Source: Chlorops oryzae (lineage: Eukaryota > Arthropoda > Insecta > Diptera > Chloropidae). Taken from it: 64,000 bases of DNA. The position numbers were made by a program, and so were the translations under genes. Under the pieces are notes generated by a model. That model worked only from the letters and a program-made list of their open reading frames with translations. It was not told the origin of the DNA and did not search any database. This document shows, piece after piece, positions 1-12,766 of the stretch. Every line of letters begins with the position of its first letter. Within the stretch, counting starts at the first letter, position 1. The stretch is from contig CM035806.1 of the NCBI GenBank assembly GCA_020466095.1, forward strand, positions 7,341,751-7,405,750. The letters are read 5' to 3'.

Positions 1-290
1 TGTATGGGTGACCCCCTAAGGAGGGGAGATAGGGGGTCAGTATGTTGGGAAAAAATGTTAATGAGACAAAGTTAATGGGGGTCGGTCAAACATTTGACTC
101 CTCTAGGGGCACTCTGGGGCTAGTTAGCACAGTGGGGGGAAAATTCATAAAAAAAATTACTTTTGTATGGGAGCCCCCTTAAGGACTGGAGATAGGGGGA
201 AGGGATGTTTGGATAAATTGTTGGAAATAAAAAAATAATGGTAGTTGGTCTTACATTTGACCCCTCTAGGAGCGACTCTGCTTACAGTAA
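1..290. repeat. two diverged tandem copies of a ~160-bp repeat
   Basis: A block opening with TGTATGGG and followed by a GGAG(A)TAGGGGG motif occurs at about 1 and again at about 165. Each copy ends near a CATTTGAC(T/C)CCTCTAGG motif. The copies are diverged and have no open frame. The element they come from is not recognised. Confidence 0.5.
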
Positions 291-2857
291 CATCAAAAAT
301 TTGGAAGAAAAACAAAAATTAAAATTTTCAAATGACTTGATGCGTGACATTTTTTTTACCAAATAACCTTAAAATTAGTATTTTATGAAGTCTTTAATAA
401 AAGTTCTTCGTACTATGATACAGGAAAAGAGTTTCAAAAAAAGTCATCACCCTAATGCACGCGCACAGTTATGAATGTTAATTTATAGGTCTCGCCATCA
501 CTGGCGTAGTTGAACGTCTTTTTGTGAGTTAGGGCTTTTTTCTTTCGCAAAATTGTTCGCTATGAGTTAGGGCTTTTTTAAAAGTAACTATAACTTCGGT
601 ATTTTCATTCAAAGGTCGTCAATTTTTTTGGAGCGGGTGTATTTGAGAGTCGACCATCAGAAAATGCAAAAATCTCGTTTTAAAAAAAAAATGAGTTACG
701 CCCTTTCTATCCGAAGCTAACGATATGTTATTCATAACATCAATGGCTATGGCCCGAACTAGAATCGAATTTTTATTTCAAGAACTTCATATTTTTACAT
801 TAAAAAAATGGTCAAAAAAAGGGGAGTTTTTGATGGTTGAAATAAAAAATTGCCCAATTTTGTCAATTTAAAAAAAAATTTTTTTATTCTAGTTCCTGCC
901 ATAGCCGCATTCATTCTGATTAATAACATATTTTTGTTTTTTTTTTTCGATTACCAGAACTGCCAAAATCTTTCACACCACGGAGGTTTTTTTTCAAAGA
1001 GGGTCCACTTCAACGCCATTTTTAAAATACCAAAAAAAAAAAAAAATTACAACAACATTTTTTATTTTTTGTCAATAAAGAATATAATAAGCCTGCATAC
1101 TTAGAAAATCGTTTTTTATTTGGCTTAATACCAAAAAAAAATCATGAAAATACCCTAAATTTTCGTGCTCTAGACCAGAAGGTCCCCTTAAATGAACCGA
1201 CTTTCCGTTATGTAACAACGCCGATCATAATGAAAACATTTGCCAAAAACCTCGTCATAGCGGATTTTCATTCAATGCAATAATCAAGAAAAATTGAAAG
1301 TATAAATTACCTTCTACCATTTAACTGAGTGTGTCCGCTTAGAACCTTTACTGTCATATGTCGACAGGCTCAGACATGCTTAATTTCTCATAAGAAAATT
1401 CTTGTTCCCCTCTCACCGTACGTACACCAATCGAACACCTCTTTATGACGAACCTTTCTATGACAATTTACTTGAAATATTGGAAATTTTTTTATCCCCT
1501 TGCAAATCATGAGCACGAGGCAAGGTCAGCTCTGCGTATTTTACGCATGCTGAAATAAAGTACAAAACACACTCATACGCCCCACTGCCAAAGAAATGTT
1601 TTTTTTTTCTGCTGTACAAGCTTGTTGTTATGCAAATTTTGAATTGATTTTTTTGCCGCTTGGTAAAAAAAAATATTTAAAATGGACTTTCAGAAGCTAT
1701 ACTTTAAAATCCAACGAAAATTTTTCATCAATAGATACAATCACCTTTAAACTGCAATGCAATTCATTTGAGGGATACTTAGAAAGCATTGTTGGGATAT
1801 ATGTATGCCTCGATTTAAGGTCGAAATTCTTTTAAATTTAATTTTGGAATCTCATTAAACAAAAAACTGATCTCGTTAAAATTCCCCTTAAGACATTTCC
1901 CCGACTTAATGGACCCCAATAGACCAGTAACTCTTCTTAATTTAGGGGATGATCTGGCAATAATGGAAACAAAAAAAAAAGGCAACTTTGAGTTTTTCCT
2001 AATGAAATGAAAAATGTTTTTTAATATTGAATTTTTCGCCAATAAAAATTGCTTGAAGCATTTCATCTCAGGAGATCTTTTCATACGCTTTTTTATGGCC
2101 TTCTAAGCACGAAAAAAAATTATTTAAAAAATTCTTTATGAAAGCGTTTTTATATAACTTTTTGAAAGAAATAAACTTTTTTAAGGGGGCATTGCAAATT
2201 TTATATGAATAAGTTGAAAAGTAAGAATTTTATAAGAGAGAAAATTACAGCAAAATAAGCAATGAAAATCACAAATATAAGCCTTGAAGTACGCAACGTA
2301 TTTTTGCGATAACGCTGTTAAGAAAATTGCATTGGGAGTTCCTGAAAATAATTTCATTCAAACTAGTCAACTAAGAATAGCATTTCATTTTTAATTGAAT
2401 AAAAATATCGAACATTTTCAAAGCATTTGGTAAAGGTAACAACTCCCTATATTTGGATTTTCTAGATTGGCTGCAGGTCATTTTTAAATCGATCTCGAAG
2501 TGTGTGGCCGAGAATTAAGTTGCGCACCTACTTTTGCCTATATCTCGTAAACCGTTGTACATTTTATTTTCCTATCTATGACAAAGTTTTAGTTTTAGAC
2601 TTGAAGGAAATAGTTGTAATACGAACTGATCCAGAAAAACTCGATCTAAAACTAAAAATTGGGAAATTTTGAAAATTTTTTACGATTTCCAGCATTTCTG
2701 GCCCATAGCTTTCAAGCCGGTATGAATTTTTTGAATATTTTTTTCTTCAAATGAAGAAAAAACATTACTTGACAACTTCTTCGAGTACACAAACTGCATC
2801 CGAACGCTCATTGATACCGTTTTGCCAGTACAAAGATGAAAATTATTTACCCAAAAT

Positions 2858-2895
<38 letters not shown>

Positions 2896-4059
2896 ACTTA
2901 AAAATTCTCCTTTAAATATGCTCTGAATTTTTTTTTCATTCAACGCAGAATCATAAACTGTGCTGTACTCAGTGTTGCTTTTTTTTCGAAAAATCACTCC
3001 TTCTTCCGATTGGATGAACAATAAGGATTTCAAAAGACTCCATACAGCCCGATTCTGAATATTCCCGGAGAACTAATCTATTTAACATTTGAAAAAGGAG
3101 AATTTTTAGCCACGAGAAATGTAAACTCCTTCAGAATCGGGGCTGATAGTGATCCAAAGACGAAATAGACGTGGCCATTGCAGTAAACACGATCCTATTT
3201 TTAGGCATATCCTGCTCATTTGAGTACATATGGAGGTGTACCCTTCTTCCAAGTATAATTCTCGATTTGCATTTGCTGTGTGAGTGGCTAACAAATGAGC
3301 GGATTCGTTAATTGAATTCAAGCTGCGCCTTCTGATTGTACGTGTACGCTTCGGTGTACTTGAAATGGGCGCGACCGAACCGACTTTATCGTTCACCTAT
3401 AAACTCGTATTTGAGTTAATATCAACACAATGACCTCATTTTTACAATCACTTTTTTTCCGTATGTTCAACGTACACGTGTTTATCGAAATCTTTGTTTT
3501 AATTAAACTAATGAATGCCGCACTCCGGGGCTGGGACTGGAGCTACAAATCGTCGAAGAGGCTCCTGTATTTGTCCATTGTATCGCTTTAACAACAAACG
3601 CAAGCGAGTGTTTTGCTTTGTTCAGCTTAATGTCTTTCGGATGACAAGGAGTGGAGCACATAACTATAAATCAGATGACTAATAATGGAGAGCTATCGCA
3701 AATTGTTCAATCTTGATTTTTTTTTTTTTTTTCTTTTGCTAAACGTCTCAGGGCCAAAGGAATGAGAAAAGAAAATTGTATCCTGCTGATGTCGGTAATT
3801 AAATAGACGAATTTGTGTGACCATGCAGAAAGGTGGGATCGTTTAAAGACTTTTTAAAGAAGAAGAGAACTTGAATCAGATCGCGTATTATTCTTACATG
3901 TCATCCAGCGCCCTTGCGCTCTTTTCAAGGTCACTTTAACCATGCACAGACCTTTCAATATTGATGTGTTGGAGCTAGATTTCGATTACTCGAGCCGTCC
4001 GTTTGTGGGAAGGCTTTGGGAAGGATGAACTTCATCCGATTTTGTCGCTCCGTTGTCGT
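291..4059. other. gene-free AT-rich stretch
   Basis: No supportable gene. It holds long A and T runs (for example about 2860-2894 and 3718-3732) and diffuse repeat debris. The longest frame here (minus, 3106-3396, 96 codons) resembles no family I know and starts inside a small inverted-repeat element at 3045-3146, so I do not call it a gene. Confidence 0.5.
3045..3146. mobile_element. short MITE-like inverted repeat
   Basis: The ends CAGCCC-GATTCTGAA and TTCAGAATCGGGGCTG form an imperfect inverted repeat about 100 bp apart. A related sequence (CAGCCCGATTCCGAATATTC) recurs near 57327. No clear target duplication was seen. Confidence 0.4.
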
Positions 4060-4067
4060 GACTGCTT

Positions 4068-5382
4068 CAGTGATGCCAGATTTTATCGATAAAAAAACCC
4101 TCATATATTGGGAAAAAAAACCCACTTTTCCCCATTTTCAAAAACTAAAAACCCACGAAAAAACCCAGAATGATTTTTTGAAAATATGGGCGTACCGATT
4201 TCAAAATTGAACATTGGATTTAAACACAATATTTTAATAAAAAAAGTATCAAGAAAATAACAAAAAATAAAAGTAACTTAAAATTGCAGTCTTATTCATG
4301 ACTTAAAAAAAAAAAAACCAAGTTTCTTTACAACACTTAGGGAACACGCGACTAGATACAGCAAAAAGAGTCATGCATGGTACTGGAAGAGGGAAAACAC
4401 GATTTTCATTCTCATAAGTAGTAAATATACCTTAAATGTAGTGCATAAAATTTCGATATAAAATTACCCATACTTTTCCCCATTTCACGATATTTGAGTG
4501 AAACAAGTAAGGGTGTTATAGTCAGGCGAGCCTGACAATAGAATACCCGACACAGACACACGTGTTCAAATAATTTTTAATATCAAGAGGTGTTTAAGGC
4601 CATAGGGGGCCCAATAACCCGAATTTTGTTATTTTTTAAAAACCCTTTGCCACGCCCATTTTCATTTTTTGGAATTCTAATGGAGGTTAATATACGCTCA
4701 AATCTAATTTATTGAAATATTTGAAAAAGTCCGATTTTGGGCAGTTTTTTGGATTTTTGTGACAGACCCTAGTACTGGAGGTACCCTTAATAATGGACCG
4801 ACCAAGGAAATTTTTGGAGAGGATGTTTATGGCTAAAAAGGAAGCATAAATGCCAAATTTCGTTCAAGTCCCATTTGAATTTCGGGTGTAAGGGACAATT
4901 TTCGAAAAACGCCCTTCTGCCACGCCCACTTTTAAAATTTTTGGAAATCGTATTACTTGCCTTGAAACATGTTCAAATATCAAATTTCATCAAAATATGT
5001 TGAAAAACTTCGATTTTAGAGCAGTTTTTGTGATTTTAGTAACAGACCCTAGTACTGGAGGTACGCCTAAAAATAGTCCGATCGGGTCCATTCTCGAACT
5101 TGTTCTTACTCATGTCCCCGTGAGCACGCATACCAAATTTTGTCAAGATAGCTCAACTCCTTCGATAAGATAACTGTATACAAACAGACGGACAGACGGA
5201 CGGACATGTCTAAATCGAATCTCCTGGTGACGCTGATCATTTCTATATATATTTTGTATGGTCTATCACGACTGGTTCTGGGTGTTACACACAACCACAC
5301 AAACGCAATATACCCTCGACACAGAGTGTGTCGGGTATAAAAACCCACAATATGGGGAAAAACCCACAATCTGGCATCACTG
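4068..5382. mobile_element. hAT-like element with 8-bp duplication
   Basis: The element starts CAGTGATGCCAGAT and ends ATCTGGCATCACTG, a perfect 14-bp inverted repeat. It is flanked on both sides by GACTGCTT, an exact 8-bp target duplication, which is the hAT signature. No transposase frame is present. The middle is occupied by another dispersed repeat (about 4510-5340). Confidence 0.8.
4510..5340. repeat. dispersed fly repeat nested in the hAT-like element
   Basis: It begins near AATACCCGACACA and ends near TGTGTCGGGTATAA, so the ends are inverted. Inside are two diverged tandem copies of a ~280-bp unit, each with GCCACGCCCA and CAGACCCTAGTACTGGAGGT, followed by a GACGGAC-rich block. The GCCACGCCCAC phrase recurs near 34760-35000. 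This style of noncoding repeat is common in fly genomes, but I cannot name the superfamily. Confidence 0.55.
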
Positions 5383-5390
5383 GACTGCTT

Positions 5391-5776
5391 TCGCAACACT
5401 TAAAAAGTTCTAAGATGAATGAATATCTTATATGTCCTATTTTATAAACCAAATGAGAATTATACCGAACGAAAATAAATGTTATTAAACATATTTCCTT
5501 TCAAATCAACCAAAAATGTTGTTGAGTCAACCATTTTTCTTTTGAAATTTTTATTCTGCTCAAAAATCAAAAGGACTGTGAATAACAATGCGCGCCCTTT
5601 TAAAAAAAATCATGGTTAAGTTCGCTCAGTGTTTGCAAACGCAGGGATAATCCTTTTTTTTTTTTTGCACAATTTTTTCCACCATGGGATTTTTGGTAGT
5701 TGATTATTTGATGTCGTTATTGTTCAGAGGAATATCTGTAGCTTGTCCCGCTTTTTTTTACATATTTTTAATAATA
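5391..5776. other. gene-free AT-rich spacer
   Basis: I see no coding frame, RNA gene or clear repeat end here beyond homopolymer tracts. Confidence 0.5.
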
Positions 5777-6370
5777 CAGTAGAGTCTGGATATATTGAAG
5801 AAATTTTTTCTAGGTCTGTTCATGCTAACGAAGTTGTTCACGCTATGGTGGCTCAATTTTTTTTTTTTTTTTAATGTTTAATTGGCTTTATTTGATTGAA
5901 ATATGTACCATCACATATTTAAGTGTTCACATTTTCATGTTTAGAAGTTCATGTTTACGAGTGCAAAAGATAATCTATCAAAAACTTTTCCAAGTTCTTC
6001 TATAATTTCCCTTTTATCGTTTAATGAAAGAAACTGGTTTTTTATAACTTTTAACAAGTTTTGAACTAATTAATAAATTCTTTTTGACCACATTGATCTA
6101 AACTTCCCAAAAGGCAAACGTAAACAATGGAAAAATTTTGAGGGAAAAACGCTTTGAGCGTGTCTATTTTTTTGTTTTTCAGTATAACAATATTTTGTTC
6201 ACACTAAAAAGGGTTTTGACTGTTTACACTTCAGAGTACCTATTGAATAAAAAAATTAATTTGTTCGCACAATCGAGGTGTTCCCACCACTGATTTGCTC
6301 CGACATTCGATATGTTCACACTGTTCAGTTTTTCATTCTGTCCGAGGTTCACACTTTCCAAAGTCTACTG
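5777..6370. mobile_element. pogo-like nonautonomous element
   Basis: The ends CAGTAGAGTCTGGA and TCCAAAGTCTACTG are near-perfect inverted repeats, flanked by TA on both sides. A TA duplication with ends starting CAGT is typical of pogo/Tigger-type Tc1-mariner relatives. The interior has no transposase and carries repeated GTTCAC(A) motifs. Confidence 0.65.
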
Positions 6371-7199
6371 TAATTTTTCCTTATATGTAATTCAATAGTA
6401 ATATTATACTCCAGATACTACTAGAATGCTTCTGGGGAAAACGCGAATGTTGACACCGAGAAGATTATGTGCAAACCATTAAATTAGAGCCACATTAGAA
6501 AAACCACAATAATTTCTCCCCAGAGGAACATTACGGAAATTGATGTCGTGTGTAATAAAATGCAAAATCCATATATCAAATCTCTCTTTCTTAGCAAGAC
6601 ATTTTAACTTGTCATTTCAAAAAGGGGTCTTTCAGAGCATGGGGTGTCTTGGTGCCAAAATGGATTCCTAATGCACTAAGTTCCATTTGAAAGCGCTTTC
6701 AATCTCAACGGCACACCTAGAAAACAATATTCTTTAAAAGAGTTTCACCTTTATGACTACGGCGCAATTGTTGTATTATTTTATTTTTTTGATCGGCCCC
6801 TCTCCCAGCTCTACACACACACACACACACACAAGCACACATAGTCACATATATTTGTGTATTTATTACGTCATTTTGAGAACGCATGACAATTTTTCTC
6901 TGACGGATGATTTTTAAGGCGATGGATTTCACATTGAAACGACTACAGACAATCGATTTACGTAGATATACAGTATAGATATGTATGTAGTTTGATTCTA
7001 AAATAAACACGAGACGAAATTCTTATCGTAAAAGAAAAATTAATATTAGAAACCACTTAACCCCCTAGTTCCTGAATCGGATCTTTGTACCCTAAGCGCT
7101 TTGTATGGACGGTTTATTACGTTTGTGCGTACGTGCGCAAGGCCCAGAATCCATAACCACTCGATATTGACCATATATGCGCATATATGTATATTTTAT
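6371..7199. other. gene-free stretch with CA microsatellite
   Basis: A short (CA)n tract lies near 6812-6832. Otherwise AT-rich sequence without a supportable gene. Confidence 0.5.
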
Positions 7200-7202
7200 A
7201 TA

Positions 7203-8000
7203 TGAGATATGTTTATAGAAATGATCAGAAGATCGTGAGAAATGATCAATAGATCGAATGAAAAGATCGATAGAAAGCGTAGAAATGATCAGAAGATCGT
7301 TAGAAATGATCAGAAGATCGTGAGAAATTATCAGAAGATCGTCAGAAATGATCAGAAGATCGTGAGAAATGATCATACCATATAGACCATACGAAATGCG
7401 ATTATAGAAATGATCAGAAGATCGTCAGAAATGATCAGAAGATCGTCAGAAATGATCAGAAGATCGTCAGAAATGATCAGAAAATCGTCGGAAATGATCA
7501 GAAGATCGTTAGAAATGATCATGACCAATATCAGACCATACGAAAGCGATTTATAAGAAATGATCAGAAGATCGTGAAGAAATGATCAGAAGATCGTCAG
7601 AACATGATCGATATATAGAAATGATCAGAGATCGAGAAATGATCGATACCATAGACCTTATCGAAATGCGATCGTCAGAAATGATCAGAAGATCGTGAGA
7701 AATGATCATACATCGATAGACATACGAAATCGATAGAAATGATCAGAAGATCGAAAATGATCAAATATCAGATCGAACGATTAGAAATGATCAGAAGATC
7801 GGAGAAATGATCATAGCCAGACAGACATGAGAATATGTGTTTTCAGTAAAATGATCAGAAATCGTCAGAAATGATCCAGAATGATCGAGAAATACGAAAG
7901 ATCGTTCCGAAATGATCAGAAGATCAGTACGCGAAAATCAGAAAGAAATAGCGTTATAGAAATGATCATACATATGAGACCAAATTCGAAGATGCGTTAT
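7203..8000. repeat. GATC-rich minisatellite (unit AGAAATGATCAGAAGATCGT)
   Basis: A roughly 20-bp unit is repeated head to tail, with one or two GATC sites per unit and increasing decay toward the right side. The array is broken by short non-unit spacers containing CATACGAAA. Any frames across it are only repeat translation. Confidence 0.85.
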
Positions 8001-8459
8001 GAAAATGATCAAATGAATGTCAGGTGTCACGAAGATTAGTAACTGCATGTCCATAAGACTTCTAACTTCGATACTAGACAGTATCAATGAATCATAGTTC
8101 ATCCGGGAATAACTTTAGAAAATTCAGTACCCGCCACATTGGTCGATCGCAAGTTCAAATGGTTATCGTCAACTTTGAAGGTACCAGTACCAAGATCATT
8201 CGCAAATGGACAATGAATGAAAAAAAAAATTTTTTTAAATTTGGAATAATGAGAGTTTCAAAATGGCGCTTTCCGAAAAATGAAGGCCTGCCACGAATAA
8301 AAACGAATTCAAACTTAGAGGGCTTTACGTAATTGAAGGTTCCACTGTATATGTTCTTGCAATTATGTACTATAGATTACTGAATTATACAGCATTTCCA
8401 TTTAGTGTATATATGTACATCATTATGATTTACGGGCTTGGCAAACCCGCGGACCCTAG

Positions 8460-8526
8460 CCAAATGCCAGCCTATACATGATCGGTAATGGGGCCAAATT
8501 GGAAGTGCAGGAACTTTTTGGGGAAT
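8460..8526 (+). CDS. candidate internal exon, unknown protein (exon A)
   Basis: The open frame reads PNASLYMIGNGAKLEVQELF-GE between an AG at 8458-8459 and a GT at 8527. It ends with one spare base. The exon at 8617 starts with two spare bases, so joining them keeps the frame across a 90-bp intron, a usual fly intron size. The acceptor has a poor pyrimidine tract and the donor (GTACGC) is weak. I do not recognise the protein. It could be a decayed gene fragment. Confidence 0.35.
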
Positions 8527-8616
8527 GTACGCAGTGTTGACCATACGACCTACAATTAGTGTTGGCTTATACTTAGTTATAGTTGTATTCACACCTTTAT
8601 CTATGACGCAAACCAG

Positions 8617-8891
8617 ATACCCGGGGACCGGGAGCCCCAGAATACATTTTAGTATTCCGCCCAGTCTTTGAATACGACCGCTTAGGGAGTATTTTGTTAG
8701 CTGTTGATAATGATGAGGAGAGGATAGCTTCGGAACTCTACCAACATTTGCCAATTCGATCCATACCCATTGATGAGGCGAAATTGGAACACATAGTAGT
8801 ATGTGACGCCTCCAGTCGTTTTACTGGGAACGTATTTTGGGCACTGTGTGGAGAAGCACCTACGTGTATGGTCCGCACAATAAACAAATAA
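8617..8891 (+). CDS. candidate terminal exon, unknown protein (exon B)
   Basis: An open frame of about 90 codons runs from an AG acceptor to TAA. It has balanced amino-acid composition unlike the surrounding AT-rich noise (segments APEYILVFRPVFEYDRLG and ASRFTGNVFWALCGEAP). Splicing to 8460-8526 is phase-compatible. A longer minus-strand frame (8377-8754) overlaps it but looks less protein-like. Function unknown. No further exon was found upstream. Confidence 0.4.
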
Positions 8892-9281
8892 GTATATATT
8901 ATTGGTATATATGGAACGTGTGTATGATAATTGCTAGCGTTGATGGCAACACAATTTATGGAAAACGCCTTCAATTTGCATACAAAAGAATTCATTCAGT
9001 ATAATTTGCATTCGTCAGTCTTCACTATTGGACATTATTGAACGTTCTATAATACTCCTGTAGTTACGATTTGGTCACTGTACGATCATATATAAAATTC
9101 CGGATTATCGGAAACTTTCTCTTTCCTAGATAGATATAACATACATAGATAGATATTGGTAAAATGGAAAGCTGACAGCAATTTCATACACATTTAAAAC
9201 CAAAAGAAATTATGAAAAAGAAATTTCGGAGCACAGGTTATTTGTCTTTGTATTAAAAGAATATATTCCAATCGAACTTAC

Positions 9282-9357
9282 ATCTTCCTAATCCTTCGTA
9301 GTCGCTTCGTCGACTTGATCTCGGCCGTGATCTGCTACTTGATCTACTTTTCGACAT
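9282..9357 (-). CDS. candidate first coding exon, RS-rich N-terminus
   Basis: The minus strand reads MSKSRSSSRSRPRSSRRSDY then EGLGR from an ATG at 9357 and runs into T|GTAAGT, a consensus donor, at 9282/9281. Arginine-serine dipeptides at the N-terminus are typical of splicing-related SR or SR-like proteins. No downstream exon could be assigned in the window, so the gene is unnamed and may be a truncated copy. Confidence 0.4.
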
Positions 9358-11371
9358 CGTATATTCTTATCTAAGGTCTAAGATCCAGCAGCGGTATTGC
9401 ATATTTCATTTAAGATCTTTTTTCGCAAAAAAACCCGTGCTCACATCATACAACGATTATGTTGAAAGAAACGCTTGAGCAATTTCAATTCCGAAATGCT
9501 TTACATGCAGAGTCAAAAGGAATAAGAATTAAAGCATTTCGCTCTTAAATTTGAGCACTTTTCACTTAACTTTCATTACAAGATAACGAAAAACTTCTTT
9601 TTAAATCAAATATCCCGTTTTATGACATCAATTTTCTGCACTTTTTACACTTTCTGCTTCACTATTTAACAAAACAACAACAACAACAAAAAACGCGTAT
9701 AACTTTTTAGGCTTCGTGCAAAACAAACACGAAAAAGATGGAAGCAACAAATAGCAACAACAAAACGCTAACCGAACAGCTGATGCATTTGCTGTTGCGC
9801 GCAGTGCTGCCAGAATTTTTTTTGCCGAAAATTCTGACAAGCCAAAAAAAAAATATCTACATTGAGAATATTTTTATGCACCAGAATGTTGGGAACTTCT
9901 ACTTTTGTTATTGTAATCTATATTTTAAGATTTTTATTAATAAATCGAAAAACGTTTTGGATGGCAGTGTTGAACTATCGTATTTGTGGGACTATAAAAT
10001 CCTGCTTTAGACCTTCTATAATCCGGAATTTTTCGCAAGAGAGTACCTTGAGATCTTATAAATTACAGATCCAATGATAAGATTCTATAGGTTATTGGCC
10101 GTCCATTAATTGCATAAGCATAAATGGTGGATGGGAGAAGGGATTCGAAAAAACGTATGCTCGCTTCTGCATCGGAGTCTGATTTATGCTCAAATATGCT
10201 TACGTGGGGAGGGTCAAAAATTGTCAAAATCTCCCTTAGGGGCTGTCCATTAATTACGTAAGCATAAAAAGAGGGGGGGTGTAAAATGGTGGGGGGTGGT
10301 CTAGAAAATTCGAAAAACGTGAAATCTTACGAATTTCAATGCCGCTTCATAATGGGGGAGGATAGTGCGGAGTCCATTAATTCAAATGATTTTACGTAAA
10401 TAGTCTATGGTGCTGTGAAAATAACTTCACTCAGTTGGTAATAAATCTTATTTCAAAAATCGGAATTTCATAGAAAAAAATCGTCCCTTACGAAGGATAA
10501 GAAATTCGAAATTCGGACAGCTATGCCAATCTAGTAGGTAAATTATTCCCTTGCTGGACATAAAAGAAAAACTATCTTAGGGGATAATTTCGATCTCGAT
10601 TCAAATTACGATCAACAAATGACTTAGGGGAGGAGGGGATCTAGAAAATCTCACCAAATCGGCAAATTGAGTGCGAAAAAGTCTCACTGAAACTCACCAT
10701 AGCGGGGGGAGGGGGTCCAAAGCTGGAGAAAATATGTATGTTGACGTATTTAATGGATGTCCCTTGTACTTTGACGAAAAAATTTCGAAAATTTTCGGTA
10801 TCGAGTCGATTTCCTGATGCCCTCTGAATAAAAAATCATTTCGGATTACAGGCGTTGCCAGATTATCCAGGGGCCGAACTACCGGAGATTCACTGTATAT
10901 ATCGAACAATTTCTTCATTTTGAAGAAAAAAAAATCCTCACTTCTGGGAACACTGGATGGAGGGAAAAGCAAAGTCGAATACTTTTCGAGCGGCAATGTT
11001 ATTAGAGTGACCAAATGTTCTGCTAACACGTACAGGAAAACATGAATATTTCCGACATGATTTTGACTGGAGATGAGCAATATTTTAGATAAGAACTATC
11101 GATTTTGTTGGTTCAATGGATAATTATCTTCCGAAAAATATGTTTCGTTCAGAGGTAATATAGAATAAAGGCACGAATTGACTTAGTCGAAGTCTCATTT
11201 AATGGTAAAATGTTGGACTCTAATGGCATTGAGTATGCAAAACTTTATAAAATTTTGTTTTTCAAAGAAGGCAGGCTACCAAATTCTTATCTGCCACATT
11301 TTTTTTTTTTTTTTTTTTATTCAAAACTGTTTGTTGACGTCTTCTTTTGGACAAATTAATACTAATAATTA
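9358..11371. other. gene-free stretch with MITE fragments
   Basis: Contains fragments opening with GGCCGTCCATTAATTGCATA (10098) and GGGGCTGTCCATTAATTACG (10238), two pieces of a MITE type common in flies and mosquitoes. The minus frame at 10694-11080 has no recognisable content. Confidence 0.45.
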
Positions 11372-11573
11372 TGTCACTCTCATAGACTTTGGGCGGGACA
11401 TTTCGCGCCAGTTAGAAAGAGATGTTACTCGGCAGGCAAAAAAAGAGCGAGATAGAAATACTTTTGGTGAGTACCTAAGTGAAAAATGCTCATTTTGGTG
11501 GGTACCCAAGACCGTGGTGGGTACCCAAGACCGTGTTGAAAAGAGCCAAAATAGAAACGGCTCCTGAGTGACA
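11372..11573. mobile_element. TA-flanked MITE, copy 1 (ends TGTCACTC)
   Basis: Ends TGTCACTC and GAGTGACA with TA on both sides. A GGTGGGTACCCAAGACCGT unit is duplicated inside. A second copy in the opposite orientation lies at 60345-60547. Confidence 0.7.
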
Positions 11574-11895
11574 TATACAGTTATATATGATTTTATGCAA
11601 TAAGATTTCAAATTGGATTTTAACCTAAATTTAAGAAAACATATTTTTTTTTTTTTGTGAAGAAATTTTTTATTTTGATTTGATATTCATAATTTGAAAT
11701 TCTTTATTATAGAACTTCGTAGTATACCCTGCTTATTTTTGGCAAACATTTTTTGCCTTGTATTTTTTGTAAATGCGTGCATTTTGAAATTGATTATTGC
11801 ACGCTTTGAAATTCATTCTTTAAAACCATGTAGTATGCCATGCTTTTTGTTTGTATAAACAATTTTTTATACTTTCTCAGAATTAGTGTCATAAT

Positions 11896-12766
11896 CAGAC
11901 CTGTTAAATAATGATTATTTAATTAATGATTAATTAATCAGATTATTTTTTTCTTATGAGTGAAATAGTGATTATTTAATGATTATTTTTGTATGACCTA
12001 TATTAATCAATGATTGCGATTACCAAATAATCATGAAATAATCATGATTATTTTAGATTAATGAAAAAAATCAGAAAAAATCAAAAAATAATCAAAAAAA
12101 TAATCCCGATTAATTTTAGATTATTTTTGAATATTTTTGATTTTTTTGATTTTTCCTGATTATTTTTGGGTTTTTTGATTTTTTTTGATTAATTTTGATT
12201 TGTTCTGATTTTTTTATTAATTTTAATTATTTTCAATTTGTAATTGAATATAATTAAATGTAGTACAGCGAGGGGCCCATATGTCCTTGCCTATGACATC
12301 GCAATGTAAAATTCGCCTCTCGAAAGTATTGCCGGTGGTTTGACGAGGGGTGGTCCTAACCACAGGTGGCCGGTGAATTCACTTGTCCGTTGCCGGTCCC
12401 ACGGACTATAGGGAAACTTTGGAAAAACGATGTTATTCAAATACAAATTGAAAATAATTAAAATTAATTAAAAAATCAGAACAAATCAAAAATAATCAAA
12501 AAAATCAAAAAACCCAAAAATAATCAGGAAAAATCAAAAATATTCAAAAATAATCTAAAATTAATCGGGATTATTTTTTTGATTATTTTTTGATTTTTTC
12601 TGATTTTTTTCATTAATCTGAAATAGTCCTGATTATTTCACGATTATTTGGTAATCGCAATCATTAATAATCAAAAATTTCAAGAAGTTAAATTAATAAT
12701 GATTATCGATTAAAAAAAGAACAATAATTCATGATTATTAATCTTAATCGGGATTTAACAGGTCTG
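11896..12766. mobile_element. hAT foldback MITE with ~340-bp arms
   Basis: The ends CAGACCTGTTAAAT and ATTTAACAGGTCTG are inverted and flanked by a perfect 8-bp duplication GTCATAAT. The arms (about 11896-12247 and 12438-12766) are nearly complementary and made of AATCA/TGATT-rich sequence. A GC-richer loop of about 190 bp (12248-12437) sits between them and differs completely in composition from the arms. The RNA or single strand would form a very long hairpin. Confidence 0.85.

Noticed and set aside
7092..7376. 94-codon minus frame of repeated SHDLLIIS
   Set aside because: Translation of the GATC minisatellite.
7203..8000. CRISPR-like array of short repeats
   Set aside because: The units are contiguous without unique spacers, and the setting is a eukaryotic nuclear genome.
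8377..8754. 125-codon minus frame
   Set aside because: No recognisable content. It overlaps plus-strand segments that look more protein-like and have compatible splice sites.
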